NCBI GenBank assembly: GCA_023525975.1
Contig: CM042042.1
Location: 9,059,501-9,123,500, forward strand
DNA length: 64,000 nucleotides
Reading direction: 5' to 3'
DNA from: Smallanthus sonchifolius
Lineage: Eukaryota > Streptophyta > Magnoliopsida > Asterales > Asteraceae
Part shown: piece by piece, positions 22,780 to 35,140 of the stretch
How the letters are laid out: the number at the start of each line of letters is the position of its first letter
How positions within the stretch are numbered: the first letter of the stretch is position 1
The notes under the pieces: model-generated
Databases searched by the model: none
The model's input: the letters and a program-made list of their open reading frames with translations, nothing else
What the model was told of the DNA's origin: nothing
Translations under genes and position numbers: made by a program

Positions 22780-23561
22780 CAGTAGAACCTCTATAAATTA
22801 ATAATGTTGGGACCGGGATATTTTATTAATTTAGCGAGATATTATTATATCGATAAATTAATAAATTATTAATTTAAAAAGTAGGCATATATTTGTGAGC
22901 AACTCTCAAATTAATGCATCGACACTGTAAAATTCGTTCGGCTAATCCAACCGGCTCAAATGATTTAAATGATGTAAATTTGGAGAAGACATTCGTGAGC
23001 TTGAGAACTTGATTACAGGAATGCATTATCGGCACAAAATGGATGTGAATGAGTTGTTGGATTATCCAGGTGAAAATAATGAATGTTAAAAGGTTCAAAG
23101 CATTGAAGAAATTATGGCGAATGCCGTTCAAAATCCGGTTGATGATGAAGTTGATGATGATTCAGTACCCTTGGAACCGATCACTCGGAAAGAAGCATTG
23201 CAAGCGGCAACAACTCTTCACAACTTTTTGTTGCAATACGAAAATACAGTGCCTCAACTCTTTTGTGCAACGGGGAGATTTAAAAATGAACTCAATATAG
23301 ATTTGAAGTTCACAAAAAGCCAAGTGACTATAGATTCATTTTTTACTAGAAAATCCTAGAATTTTAGAATATTTTAGTAATTATTAATTTATAGTTTCGC
23401 TGGGACCAATATATTTACATTGGGATTTCAAAAAAATTATTATCTTATTATTTTATCGATTGGGGTCCAATTTTATACTGGTCCCAAGTTGGGACCGGAC
23501 AAATTATTAATTTTATCGAGGTTATTAATTTATCGAGTATTAAATTATAGAGGTTCTACTG
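22780..23561 (+). mobile_element. pogo-like (Emigrant/Lemi1-type) transposon, 782 bp
   Basis: It starts CAGTAGAACCTCTATAAATT and ends (inverted) CAGTAGAACCTCTATAATTT, with TA on both sides (22778-22779, 23562-23563) as target duplication. These termini are characteristic of plant pogo-family elements of the Tc1/mariner superfamily. It retains only the tail of a transposase, so it is a deletion derivative. Confidence 0.88.
23080..23359 (+). pseudogene. C-terminal remnant of a Tigger/pogo transposase
   Basis: The open frame at 23114-23359 (81 codons) contains PITRKEALQAATTLHNFLLQ and ends with a KSQVTIDSFFTRKS tail, the typical end of plant Tigger/pogo-type transposases. The N-terminal DNA-binding and DDE catalytic parts are missing. 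It is bounded by the element's TIRs and reads toward the right end. Confidence 0.8.
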
Positions 23562-24558
23562 TAGTATAGTATAGTATAGTATAGCATATAGCTTAGTATA
23601 GTATAGTATAGTATAGTATAGTATAGTATAGTATAGTATAGTATAGTATAGTATAGTATAGTATAGTATAGTATAGTATAGTATATTATAGTATCGTATA
23701 GTATAGTGTATAGCTTAGTATAGTATAGTATAGCTTAGCTTTGTATAGCTTAGTATATTATAGTATATGATAGTTTAGTATAGTCTAGTATATGATAGCT
23801 TAGTATAGTCTAGCTTAGTGTAGTATAGTATAGTATACCTTGGTATAGCTTAGTATCGTATCGCATCGTATAGTAAAGCCCACCAAGAGGGGGTTTTAAG
23901 AGCGAATAATTAAAGAAATAAACATACAACTAGATTAATACGTCAAACATTAACATGTATCAAAATCTCATTAGTGGCGTATAGGGGTCGTATAGGCCTA
24001 TATAGTGCGTATAGGCTTCTACGTATAGGGCTATACTCGTCATATACAAATCTAAATTTGCTCAAGTTTGAAAAAAGGAGGTGGCGTATAGACCTATATG
24101 GGTCATATAGGTTTATACGCGACGTATAGGCCTATATGGTGCGTATAGTCTTCTACGTATATGGCTATACTCGTCGTATACAGATCAAATTTTCCTCAAG
24201 TTTGAAAAAAAGAGGTGGCGTATAGACCTATATGGGTCGTATAGGTCTATACGCGACGTATAGGCCTATATGGTGCGTATTTGCTTCTGCGTATAGGGCT
24301 ATACTCGTCATATACAGATCAAAATTTGCTCAAGTTTGAAAAAAAGAGGTGGCGTATTGACCTATATGGGTCGTATAGGTCTATACGCAGCGTATAGACC
24401 TATATGGGTCGTATAGGGTCAGTCGTCAGAACAGAACTGACACCTGCAGGTCTTGTTTTTAAGGTTATGGGCTATACGCCCCGTATTGACCTATACGAGG
24501 CATATAGGTCCGGCGGCGTGTCCAAATAACAATATTCCGTGTCCCATTAGAATCTCCC

Positions 24559-26085
24559 TTTATAAAACTCACTAACATTCATAGGATAAAACTGCAACTA
24601 ATACGGTGCCCCCAAAGAGCAGAAGCAGCATATTTAATATCATATATATATATAGGAAGGCCATTCAATGAAGATTAAACCACAACTGACATTTCAATAC
24701 TTCAATCACAACTAAATTATGTACTTATATTCTAACACAAGGTTTATACATATATATAAAGCAGAGAATCAACTGTCATCAAAACAAAATTATACCTGTG
24801 TGTATGACCCTCGATTTAGCAGTCACATTTAGATATCCCTTTCTATGGTATAGAACTCCTAAATCTCAGCTCAATTATATTTTCATACACTATAATAATT
24901 CAAGACAATCATCTGGGACGGCTCAACCATTTTGAGGGCCCATAGCAAAGTAAAAATATAGGGCTCTAGTTTAATGTTTTAATCCTTTTTGAACTACCTA
25001 CGTATTTTCGCTTTTGAGTTAACATGAGCATATGGCGGTTCGGGTTATGCTTGTCTCTAACGGGTCAAATAAAAAATAGCTTAAAAGAAAAATTAATATG
25101 ACACCTAATATTAAAAAAACATCCCACAAGTAAAAGCATGCTTTGTTCCTGACTTATTGACCTCAATATCTCAACTTCATGCTCCACGTAATCCTTTTGC
25201 TAAATCACCACTTCTAGGGCAGTGCAAAACTCTAGTTTCTCACATAGTTGCTGATCTAGATTGCATTCTTACAAATGCAAACATTCAGGGTAATGCAAGA
25301 CTCAGATCCGTGATCCTGTAATAATCAATTCAAAGTTCAATTAAGAAACTAATTATATTTTCCTACAACATTATTCTCTCAATAAAAGTAACTAATTTAA
25401 GGCTCCAAAATCATGATCTAAACCCCGAGTATACACCGTTAAAGTACAAGATCAAAAGCACAAGGTGCAGCAACACATTGACAACAATTCAAATCTACAA
25501 AAACACTGCTTTAAGGTAATGGTTTTTCTTTCAGCTGAGAACGCATTTGCATTCATTTCTCTATCAGAATTCAATTCCTGTAGTACGATCTAATAAAGAA
25601 TGAATCAAATTGACCAAAACTCAACTAAAATGTACCAAAATGGGAAAAAAAACATCAAAAAACCAATTAGTACAAACCTAGTTCATTATTCATCTCTTAA
25701 ATAGTTCTTAGGGTATCGTTCAAGCTGTAAGGTATTGTTGAAACCCATTCTTAGCAATGGACATTTTTAAGGCTTTTTTTTAAAGATTTGATGTGTTTTC
25801 CGATTTGAAAGCCTAATTGTTTTGGCGGGAAAACAAATTGTGGAGTGGCTAGTAGAAGGACATGTGTCTCTAAAAGAATATTATATTGATTTTCAAACAA
25901 ATATTACCAAGTGTAATAATCTGAGAAATTTTGAATATCATTTTTTATACAAATATCAAACCTTTATTATAATGAATATTGGGAAAACTTTTATAAACGA
26001 GTTTATTATTAGTATTATTGGACAAATAATACGATTCTTACGATTTGGTTATAAGACCTCAAGAACTATGATATTTGTAGGTCCC
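24559..26085. other. AT-rich region without a recognised gene
   Basis: I see no convincing coding sequence on either strand. A short stretch near 24915-24985 (gacggctcaaccattttgag and gggcccatagc) resembles the terminal region of hAT-type repeats but cannot be bounded. The open frame 25822-26208 has no recognisable similarity and unremarkable composition. Confidence 0.5.
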
Positions 26086-26369
26086 GGAAGCCTCGTCGCG
26101 CAGCGGATAATAACACGATCTGTTCTGCGATTTGTGTGGGAACAAAGAAACGAAGGCATAGAAACAAGAACAAAGATAAAAGACGATGAAACGAAACGTA
26201 ATCCATAACAAAGAAGTCATCCCGTATTACAGACTACATACCGAAGGAACACACATCTCTCATCTAAGCTCACGGTTCAGGGGTCGGGAGAGCTCTTCCC
26301 GACCCGGACAACCTGTTCCAGAGTTCCACCTACAAATGAAGACAAGTCTTCTATTTATAGGCGAAGGAA

Positions 26370-26505
26370 CACTTCCTGCGTACTTACTAAGTACGCATGG
26401 TTTGGTCATGCGTACTTGACAAGTACGCAAGGCAAAAGCCTTGCGTACTTACTAAGTACGCAAGGCAAAAGCCTTGCGTACTTACTAAGTACGCAGGACC
26501 AAACT
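26370..26505. repeat. palindromic tandem repeat, cttgcgtacttactaagtac units
   Basis: About three units of 45 bp built from gcgtacttactaagtacgca (a 20-bp inverted repeat around tactaagta) joined by aggcaaaagcctt (another inverted repeat). It lies in a GC-richer segment (26088-26530) of unknown origin that has a ctatttatagg TATA-like box at about 26351. That segment may be a solo LTR. Confidence 0.75.
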
Positions 26506-26688
26506 GGTGTGTGGGCTAAGTACTCAGGAACACCCTAGCCACGTACACCGATACATAGAATTTAATCTATAGTTACAAAACATGCTTCTACAATATTTAT
26601 ACTTAACATAATTTCATCAATATTTAAAAATATGTATAACTTGAAAATAATATTTGGATATGAAACTCATTATTTTATATGTGGTTAG

Positions 26689-26696
<8 letters not shown>

Positions 26697-26756
<60 letters not shown>
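26697..26756. repeat. (TA)n microsatellite
   Basis: About 30 TA dinucleotides with no adjoining MITE, unlike most other TA tracts in the window. Confidence 0.95.
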
Positions 26757-26759
<3 letters not shown>

Positions 26760-28208
26760 CACCTATATAATATGATTCAAAGTAAAGAATTACATTCCTA
26801 TATACGAACATATTATTATGGATCGAAGAATCGGACACGTATATTTTATTTCCATTAATATTTATTATAGACACGAGTGTTAATAACGAGAACTTGAGAA
26901 ACGTGTCAGTAACATGGAGCTAAACAAAGAGCATATAGAATTAGGATATAATTTATTTATGCATTGATAAACATATTGACCCATTTATATGGATCATAGG
27001 GTAGCTATAAATCTCATAGTACCTACGTGTATCGTGGGACTCAAGTAGGATGTATACCCAACACTGTCACTTATTCGAGGAATACGGTTTACCGAGACAT
27101 TACCAGGTGAGCTTCTCGGCTCCTTTTACTTGTTTAATACTTTGGGGGAGAAGCATGTAAAGTTTGTACAAAACATCCTAGTTTTACAAAAAATACAAGT
27201 TTTACAAGAGTTTACCTTGTTTCCAAGTTATACAAAGTTTACATATACATGCAAGGATTTCATATGATAGCGAGGTATTTTGATCTCGAATGGATTATAT
27301 GGGTTTACAAACATCACAGGAAAAGTCCTCAGGAACTCACCATAACCATTAGCTATGGACTTAGCCTAGAAAAATATGAATAGTATTGGGTTGACACCCC
27401 CATTCATCAAGTTAGTCGCGCCAACTATTAGTTTAATGGATGTATATTATCCAGAAATTTCACTTCAATGTTTGTGATGGAACATTGATGGGGCAAATAT
27501 CAAGAACCGTCTAGGGTTGGTTATGGGCTCATGGTAATTACATCACTTTTGTTTATTCCTAGGTAGACAACAATAGATCACCACAGGACTCACTTATAAC
27601 TTTTACAACATTTCAATTACTTGTTACCAAAAGCTTTACAAACATGTCTATCATGATGTTCAACGATAAGTTCAACAGTATTATTAAACATGTGTTTATC
27701 ATGCTCTTTGACGCAACATTTTACAAATATTTTAAGGGAATGTCCTATGAGAATTCCAATCATATTATACAATGAAATTGTTTACAAATATTCTAAGGGA
27801 AGGTCCTACGGGAATTCCAAAGGCATTGTTTTCAAGATTACAAGAGAATGTTTTACAAAAACCCTAAGGGTGTGTTTCATAAGTTTTTCAAGAAAATGAT
27901 CTTCTATTGTGGCGTTTAAACATGTGGACTCACTAACTTTATTTTGACATTTTAAGCATGTTTTTCAGGTATTGTTTGGCAATGGCGCGGTTGGAATAGG
28001 CTAGTCAACTAGATTAAACCTTAGAAGTTGAACAAACAGGATTGTCAAACCTCATGATAGTTTTGACCCATATAGTTCTATAACAATGTACTATTTCAAT
28101 TTAGTTTTTTTAATGGTGTTTAACATCTTAGAAATCTTTGTTTTAGCTTCCGTTGTTGTGTAATGTTACAAATTATTACAATCTTAATTTATTTATTTAT
28201 TAAGTAAA
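26760..28208. other. region without a recognised gene
   Basis: It has no long frame and no recognisable motif. A short repeated segment containing ttacaaatatt(t/c)taaggga occurs at about 27720 and 27780. Confidence 0.5.
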
Positions 28209-28665
28209 CTAGGTTAGAATCTCGTGTATTACACGGATTAAATAAATATAATATTATATAATTAGTAATAAAAAATTACTTTTTTAAAAACTCGTGTATT
28301 ACACGAGTTGAATAAAATATAATTTAGTCTCTTAACACATACACTTGTCAAAATATGTCTACTTTGAAGTGACAGTTTTAAAATATATTAAGTTAATTTT
28401 TAAAACATGTTTTTAAACTTGGTATTAATTTTTTTTTATATAATTGATAAATTGTAATCCATATTAAATTTATTTGTTTAATAATATAATAACAATCCAT
28501 AATTAAATAAAAAGTATCCATAACTAGATTGCTATTAAATATTTAAAAACATATTTCTTTTAATATAGTATTTAATAGGAGAGATAGAGGCGGGAAAATC
28601 ATTTTAAGAATTCACTAGAAGGTGACACGTGTCCCATAATTTACTCTTTTATTAAGTAGTATAGA
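28209..28665 (-). mobile_element. short non-autonomous Helitron
   Basis: On the minus strand it begins TCTATACTACTTAATAAAAG (right edge 28665, followed by T) and ends with a hairpin-like ccgtgtaatacacgag then attctaacCTAG (left edge 28209, preceded by A). A second hairpin of the same type (actcgtgtattacacgag) lies inside at about 28291-28309, suggesting an older internal 3' end. Non-coding. Confidence 0.8.
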
Positions 28666-28679
28666 TATAGATATACATG

Positions 28680-29753
28680 AATGAATTTGGGGGTATGACA
28701 CACCATCGTTCTCTCTCTTGTGCATTGCGAGTGGTGGATCAGTGGCAGTGGTGAAGTCCGATGATGAGTGGGGAGGATGTACGGTGGCAGTGGATCTGCA
28801 TGTGCTTGATAGTGCAGGGATGAAGTGTGGTGGCAGTGGTGAAGTCCGATGATTGTGCGATGGCCGTCGACGAATGAAGTGGGAGGTGGTGAGGTGGTGG
28901 TGCGTCGTTGGGATTGATGAAGATAGGAGGAGGGATGAAGAGTGTAAATAAAGTTTAGGGGAGGGACCTAAGTAGCAATATGAAGGTGAAATGTCTGAAT
29001 TGCTCCCCTCGTTACCCATTAAATAACTTATGTACCCATGACCACTAACAGATCCCTGACGGGCGTTAGCCTCAGGGACTAAATTGGTGAAAAGTTGAAA
29101 CCAGCTGGACTTAGAGGACCAAATTTCAAACGTAAGAATGCAATGTCTAGATTAGGGTAAACCACAGGGACGCAAATTGCAAATTTACTCTAATTAATTT
29201 TATCATATTTTGTTTTTCACTTATAAGTTTTAAAATATGACATTTTATAAAATTTTAATTGTACCATTGCGACGTGCTTATTTTTATCTACGTTTCGATA
29301 TAAATTTCATTTAAAGCCGAGTTTTAGTAATAATGCACAAGTCAAAGCACGAACGTACAAGCTGTTGAAACTACTTCAAGATTTCGTTTTTTTTGTTTTC
29401 CTCTTATAACATTCAGAATATGATGCTTTATAAAATTACGGATTTGTCATTTCAACGCGCTTGATTTTAGCACCGTTTCGACATTAATTTATTTTTATTT
29501 TTATTTTTAAATTCCGAAATTACCATTGCAACATGCTTATTGTTATTTACATATCGATAACATACTTTTTTTTATCAACATTCCAATGTGAATTTTTTTA
29601 TCGTTTTGTCTTTTTAGTATAAAGTTTCGAACATTATCAACGTCCTCGTCGCAATACATGGGTTACGCCACAATTTTTTTTCCTCTATATAAAATTTTCA
29701 ATATTATCAATGCCCCTAGGCTCTAGCGCAACACGTGGGTTTGAGTAAGCTAG
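28680..29753. other. GT-rich low-complexity DNA and a possible Helitron 3' end
   Basis: 28700-28950 is made of ggtggcagtgg / gtggtgaggtgg repeats. 29040-29180 has ggactaaattggtgaaaag-type sequence common in plant repeats. A run ending acacgtgggtttgagtaagCTAG before T (29750-29753) resembles a Helitron 3' end on the plus strand, but no start was found. Confidence 0.4.
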
Positions 29754-30889
29754 TTTATATGAAAACTAAATTTGTCTAAACCTAAGATGAAATATTTAGG
29801 TGACAAATGTTTTCAATCCTGATTCAACATAATCAACCCACAATAACGAACATCATGAAAAACAATTACCCTCTTTCATAAACCATGAAATAAAACCAAA
29901 GTATTTCACAAATAAGTTAACCTTTCTACCACATGCATGACGCCTTTTTCGTCATGTTTTTCCCTTAACATCACTACGTAGGTCGACGCTTTGGTTTCTT
30001 TAACGCTTCTAAACGAACTTGTTTTGCAAACAACTTCAAACCAAACGAAGAGGCTTTTGAAAATATCTTTACATTCTCAACAATGCGTTTACATTCAAAC
30101 TGAGAAGATATTTGATCATAAGCAACCTTCGCTAAGGTTTCCTTCACACAGCCTCCCACTGCCTTGATTGCAGTCATGGGAATATCATCAATGCCAGGTT
30201 TCAAAGATGATAGGAGACCCTTTTTCTTGATCTCCATGCCTATTACTTCTCCATCAACTAATGAATCACCCAAATCTAATGAAATATCATCTACAACTTT
30301 TTGGATAAATTTAGCTTCATTCCTGTACATATTGAAGAAGATCCGGTTAGCTTGCTTAGAATCCCACATGAGAGGTTAAAATAGTGGGGTACACAGATTT
30401 AATGTTTGATCTTTTGAACCCGGATTATAAACAATCAAAATGAAGAATATTGGAATTACCCATCGAAAATGTTCTTTAACTCCCATCCAGCTAGATCGGC
30501 TGATTCTTTCAGAGCCTCTCTCCATTGGCCAGCAGATTTTTCCTTTTTATGTTTGGCAAAGGCTTTTCCAACTGCCCCACTTAGTTTGCGGACTTCAGAG
30601 GGTTCCACATCATAGAAGATCGGGTAAACACCATGCTCATGTGTCGTCCTATTGCACTCCATAATCTTCACAAGCTCATCCAAGCACCATGATGAAGACG
30701 CGTAGTTCTTGGAGAAAACAATGATGTAGAACTTGGAGTCTTCAATGGATCTGATGAGCTCATCACTAATCTTTTTTCCTTTCTTGATTTTCTCATCGTC
30801 CTTGAAAGTATGAATATTTTTTCGTTCAAGAGCAAAATAAAGATGATCAACGATGTTTTTACGGCACTACAACAATATCACCCTATCCC

Positions 30890-31262
30890 GACGATTTTTT
30901 TTGACCCTATAGCGACGACTTGTCGTCGGTATAGGCTATACCGACGACATGTCGTCGGTATAGATGTCGTCGGTATTGCTTCGTCCCAATAGCCAAGATT
31001 GTCGTCGGGATAAGCGTCGTCGGGATAGGTCAGCCTATACCGACGACTTGTCGTCGCTATAGGGTTTAATTAAAAAATTAAAAAAGAAACCTTATACCGA
31101 CGACATGTCGTCGGTATAGAGTCCTACCCTGTACCGACGACATGTCGTCGGTATAGGTTGACACTATACCGACGACATGTCGTCGGTATAGGCTTTTTTT
31201 TGTTTTTTTTAATAATTTTTGAAAAAGGCCTATAGCGACGACATGTCGTCGGTATAGGTCTT
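30890..31262. repeat. left subterminal palindromes of the CACTA element
   Basis: Repeated inverted units around cgacgacatgtcgtcg with flanking ctata / tatag. Matching arrays lie at 33205-33355, 33425-33600, 34675-34715 and 35245-36030. Confidence 0.92.
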
Positions 31263-31739
31263 TTCTGTTTTTATTTTTTATTTTTTAATTTTTAATATTT
31301 TATCCAGAAATATTAAATTTCTAAAAACAAAAACCTGCAAATCATAAATATAAACCATTCAAACATTCAAATCGGATAAAAACTAATATCCGAAACATAA
31401 ACCAAACATTCAAATTGTTCGACACACAAACTTGTTCGACACACAAATTTTTTCGACAAATCAAACATTCAAAACATAAACTTGTTCGACACACAAATAT
31501 GCAAATTGTTCAAGACAAATACCAACAAAAAAGGCAAAGGCTCAACAACTCCAAGCTAATTATCATCGCTGCTAGTTCGGCGATCCCACATTCGACGCAT
31601 TTCATCCATTTGTCGTTGCATTTCAAGCATTTGTTGATTATGTGTACGACGTTCTTCCTCTCGTCAACCGCAACGAGTTTCGAACTTGTAACAAAATTAA
31701 ATAAAGTTACATATACATACAAACATACATAAGCATATG

Positions 31740-32960
31740 AATAAATACCCTCTTATATACCTACACATCACAATTACATACATACATACATAAATAAAAG
31801 CCCAATTACATAATTACAAATATATACACACAAACATACATACATAAATAAATGTCCAATTACATAATTACAAACATATAGATACAAACATACATACACA
31901 TATATACATTCATATTAACTAATCATCATAAACACAAATTACACACATACATACAACCTAATCATCCAAACTAATCATCAAAAACATAAATTACACACAT
32001 ACATACACATACATACAAACTAAACATTCAAACTAATCATCATAAAGACAAATTACACACATACATACACATACATACAAACACTAAATTACATAAACTA
32101 AATTATATAAAATAATCACACATCTAAACCAAATGACCTAAACTAATCATAATTTAATAATTTCATCATACATACAAATATACATACAAACATACATACA
32201 TACAAACATACATACATACACATACATAACACATACATACAAAATCATAAAAATCTTAGATCTAAACCAAATTTCATCACAAATTAGTAATTAAAACGTA
32301 CCTTCACAAAGCTAGAAATCAAGAAACGGTGAAATTCCTCCAAAACCTAACCAAAATAAACAAACAAAACTTCAAAATCTTGAAAAAGTAGCTAAAATAT
32401 GAAACCCGGATGTTACCTCACCTTAAATCCCGAGAGTTTTTGTGAAAGTTGCTCCCAATAAATACCATCTTATATACCTACACATCACAATTACATACAT
32501 ACATACATAAATAAAAGCCCAATTACATAATTACAAACATATACATACAAACATAAATAAATGTCCAATTACATAATTACAAACATATACATACAAACAT
32601 ACATACACATATATACATTCATATTAACTAATCATCATAAACACAAATTACATACATACATACAAACTAAACATTAAAACTAATCATCATAAACACAAAT
32701 TACACACATACATACACATACATACAAACACTAATTTACATAAACTAAATTATATAAAATAAACACACATCTAAACCAAATGACATAAACTAATCATAAT
32801 TTAATAATTCCATCATACAAATATACATACTCATACATACAAACATACATACATAACACATACATACAAAATCATAAAAATCTTTGATCTAAACCAAATT
32901 TCAACACAAATTAGTAATTAAAACGAGTATTTACCTTCACAAAGCTAGAAATTCAAGAAA
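31740..32960. repeat. direct duplication of a catacatacatac-rich segment
   Basis: The segment beginning ataccctcttatatacctac (about 31745) recurs at about 32462 (ataccatcttatatacctac) and both copies run through acatacataca microsatellite to the cacaaagctagaaat-tcaagaaa block (32300 and 32940). The offset is about 715 bp at the start and shrinks by indels. Confidence 0.85.
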
Positions 32961-33703
32961 TAGTGAAATTCCTCCAAAACCTAACCAAAATAAACAAACA
33001 AAACTTCAAAATCTTAAAAAATTAGCTAAAATATGAACCCGGATGTTAGCTCACCTTAAATCCCGAGAGTTTGTGTAAAAGTTGCTCCCAAATAGCCCAA
33101 AAACGCTGAAATCGCCGGAGAGACAGAATTGGGGGAGTTTTGGAGAGTTTTTGATGAAAATGAAGTTCTGTCGTCTGGTTTCCCTATTTGTTCGCGCTGC
33201 ACCCTATAGCGACGACATGTCGTCGGCATAGGTCCACTTGTCGTCGGTACAGGTGGACTATAGCGACGACATGTCGTCGGCATAGGTTTCGTAGGGTGTT
33301 GACCAGTCAATAAAGGTAAAAACCCTATCCCGACGACATGTCGTCGCTATAGGGTTTTCCAGAATTTTTTTTAATTTTAAAAAAAAAATTATTAAATAAA
33401 AAAAACAAAAAGTAAAATCAAAATTAACCTATAGCGACGACATGTCGTCGCTATAGGTTTTCCCCAAAAATTCATTGGGCGCCAGTTTTCCCTCCAACCT
33501 GCTCAATCCTATAGCGACGACATGTCGTCGCTATAGGGTGTCCCATTCAAAATTTTGGAAAAACCCTATCCCGACGACATGTCGTCGCTATAGGGTTTTC
33601 CAGAATTTTTTTTAATTTTAAAAAAAAAAATTTTGACCGACGAAAATTTATTAAATAAATAAAAAAAAAAAAAAATCAAAATTAACCCTATCTCGACGAC
33701 AAG

Positions 33704-34027
33704 TCAGTGACTCCCGATCCAGATGTTATGTAAATCCTCAATCAGAAGACCCACGTCATTGACACGAAGAAACCTCACAAAACCAAACACAGAACCGACC
33801 TTTGATAACCGATCGGATAGATACACATCTGCAACTATCCCATAATCCTCGCAGAACTTCCAAATCTCATTCACTGAAGAATTAAGTGGGAAATTCGTGA
33901 TAAAAATCGAAACCGTTACCTGAGCAAGATTCATGGAATAAGAAGGATTTTTAATCGGAACCCCACCGTGCAAGACATTAGAAGTCTGTTGATTGCCTTC
34001 ACGATGTCTCGGACGTTTGTGAAACAC
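33704..34027 (-). pseudogene. RRM-domain fragment inside the CACTA element
   Basis: A 107-codon frame contains VSIFITNFPLNSSVNEIWKF (RNP2-like) and VFGFVRFLRV (RNP1-like) with the spacing of an RNA-recognition motif. In plants this arrangement is seen both in SR-type RNA-binding proteins and at the start of many LINE ORF1-like proteins. It is a fragment with no further domain and is most likely captured DNA. Confidence 0.7.
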
Positions 34028-34035
34028 CCAAGACC

Positions 34036-34310
34036 AGCCTGTATGGCCCCAAACTGGGTACCCTACAGTTGATTGAACTCAGAACATTACAATCCTTTAT
34101 AAAACGATTTGTCGTTTATTGAACGGTTTGTAATTATGTAAATTATTGTAAAGGTTAACGGGTAATTAACGTGGTTTTGGCGGGTTTTATTTAAAAACGT
34201 GAACAAAACCAAGCCCGGGAGACCTTGGGTGTGCGTGGGCCAAGCCTGGCCCTAGGGAAGAACACCCTTTAGGGTGCAACGCAAATATGGAGACCCCATT
34301 TTCATATTCA
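34036..34310. other. possible LTR fragment inside the CACTA element
   Basis: It begins tgtatggccccaaactgggt after the RRM fragment, in the style of a gypsy LTR start, and contains acccttta-type leader sequence. No matching end was found, so the call is tentative. Confidence 0.35.
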
Positions 34311-34315
34311 GCCGT

Positions 34316-35140
34316 CGAAGAGCAAGGAGGAGAGGGAGAGAGCCGTTCATCGCGTTTCAAGTCCGATTTGATGTATTTTGCCGATCTCTAATCATCCTTA
34401 GTGTGTCGGGATCCTTGAATCAATACTACACATGTTTCATAATTCTAGGGTTTAGAAGAGAAGTTGAGTTTCAATGAAGACGAGGTGATTCGGGAATTCG
34501 ATTGGCACGGGTTCTCCGATCTAGAGGTATAATCTTGAAAACCTTCCTGTTTAAATGCTTGTTTGTGATCATAGGGAACCTTCATGTGTGTGCATGGGTT
34601 CGGCCGAACCCTAGAGGTGGCCGGTTGGGGGGATGGGTGTCCGACGAGGCATGGGGGATGGGTGTCCGACGAGGTGGCCTATAGCGACGACATGTCGTCG
34701 GCATAGGTTTCGTAGGGTGTTGACCAGTCAATAAAGGTGTCCGATGGGTGTCCGACGAGGCATGAGGAAGCCCGGAACCCGTTAATTACACAAGGAGGAG
34801 AGGGAGAGAGCCGTTCATCGCGTTTCAAGTCCGATTTGATGTATTTTGTCGATCCCTAATCATCCTTAGTGTGTCGGGATCCTTGAATCAATACTACACA
34901 TGTTTCATAATTCTAGGGTTTAGAAGAGAAGTTGAGTTTCAAAGAAGACGAGGTGATTCGGGAATTTGATTGGCACGGGTTCTCCGATCTAGAGGTATAA
35001 TCTTGAAAACCTTCCTGTTTAAATGCTTGTTTGTGATCGTAGGGAACCTTCATGTGTGTGCATGGGTTCGGCCGAACCCTAGAGGTGGCCGGTTGGGGGG
35101 ATGGGTGTCCGACGTGGCATGAGGAAGCCCGGAACCCGTT
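34316..35140. repeat. direct duplication of an about 350-bp segment in the CACTA element
   Basis: The segment from caaggaggagagggagagag (34322) through gtgtgcatgggttcggccga (about 34606) is repeated from about 34790, offset about 468 bp, with only a few base differences. One palindrome (34680-34700) sits between the copies. Confidence 0.9.

Larger units (their letters stand above)
22430..23880. repeat. long (TATAG)n tract, split by a pogo-like insertion
   Basis: Near-perfect tatag repeats run through 22430-22779 and 23562-23880. The pogo-like element at 22780-23561 sits inside. Arms with the gaggtggttttaggagcg-type sequence flank the whole tract (22320-22420 and 23870-23975). Confidence 0.92.
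20724..24558. mobile_element. MULE copy C: non-coding relative with TATAG arrays
   Basis: Left end ggggactactaatgg...acacggg and right end (inverted) gggagattctaatgggacac match the right end of copy B, so it has family TIRs. Inside each end are tatacg-type palindromes and the ggcggctga segment shared with the other copies. The middle holds long (TATAG)n tracts and five copies of an about 110-bp arm (gaggtggttttaggagcgaat and onward) in both orientations. There is no transposase. The flanks cttataaa (20716-20723) and tttataaa (24559-24566) are a weak target-duplication candidate (one mismatch in 8). Confidence 0.75.

Noticed and set aside
11197..24558. Copies A and C as one bounded element with a target duplication
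   Set aside because: The outer flanks share no convincing 9-bp repeat and C has its own left end at 20724.
25822..26208. 128-codon frame
   Set aside because: No recognisable domain; it crosses a composition boundary at about 26088, so it is probably chance.
28615..29019. 134-codon Ser/His/Pro-rich frame
   Set aside because: It is read through a ggtggcagtgg low-complexity tract, with no similarity and no gene context.
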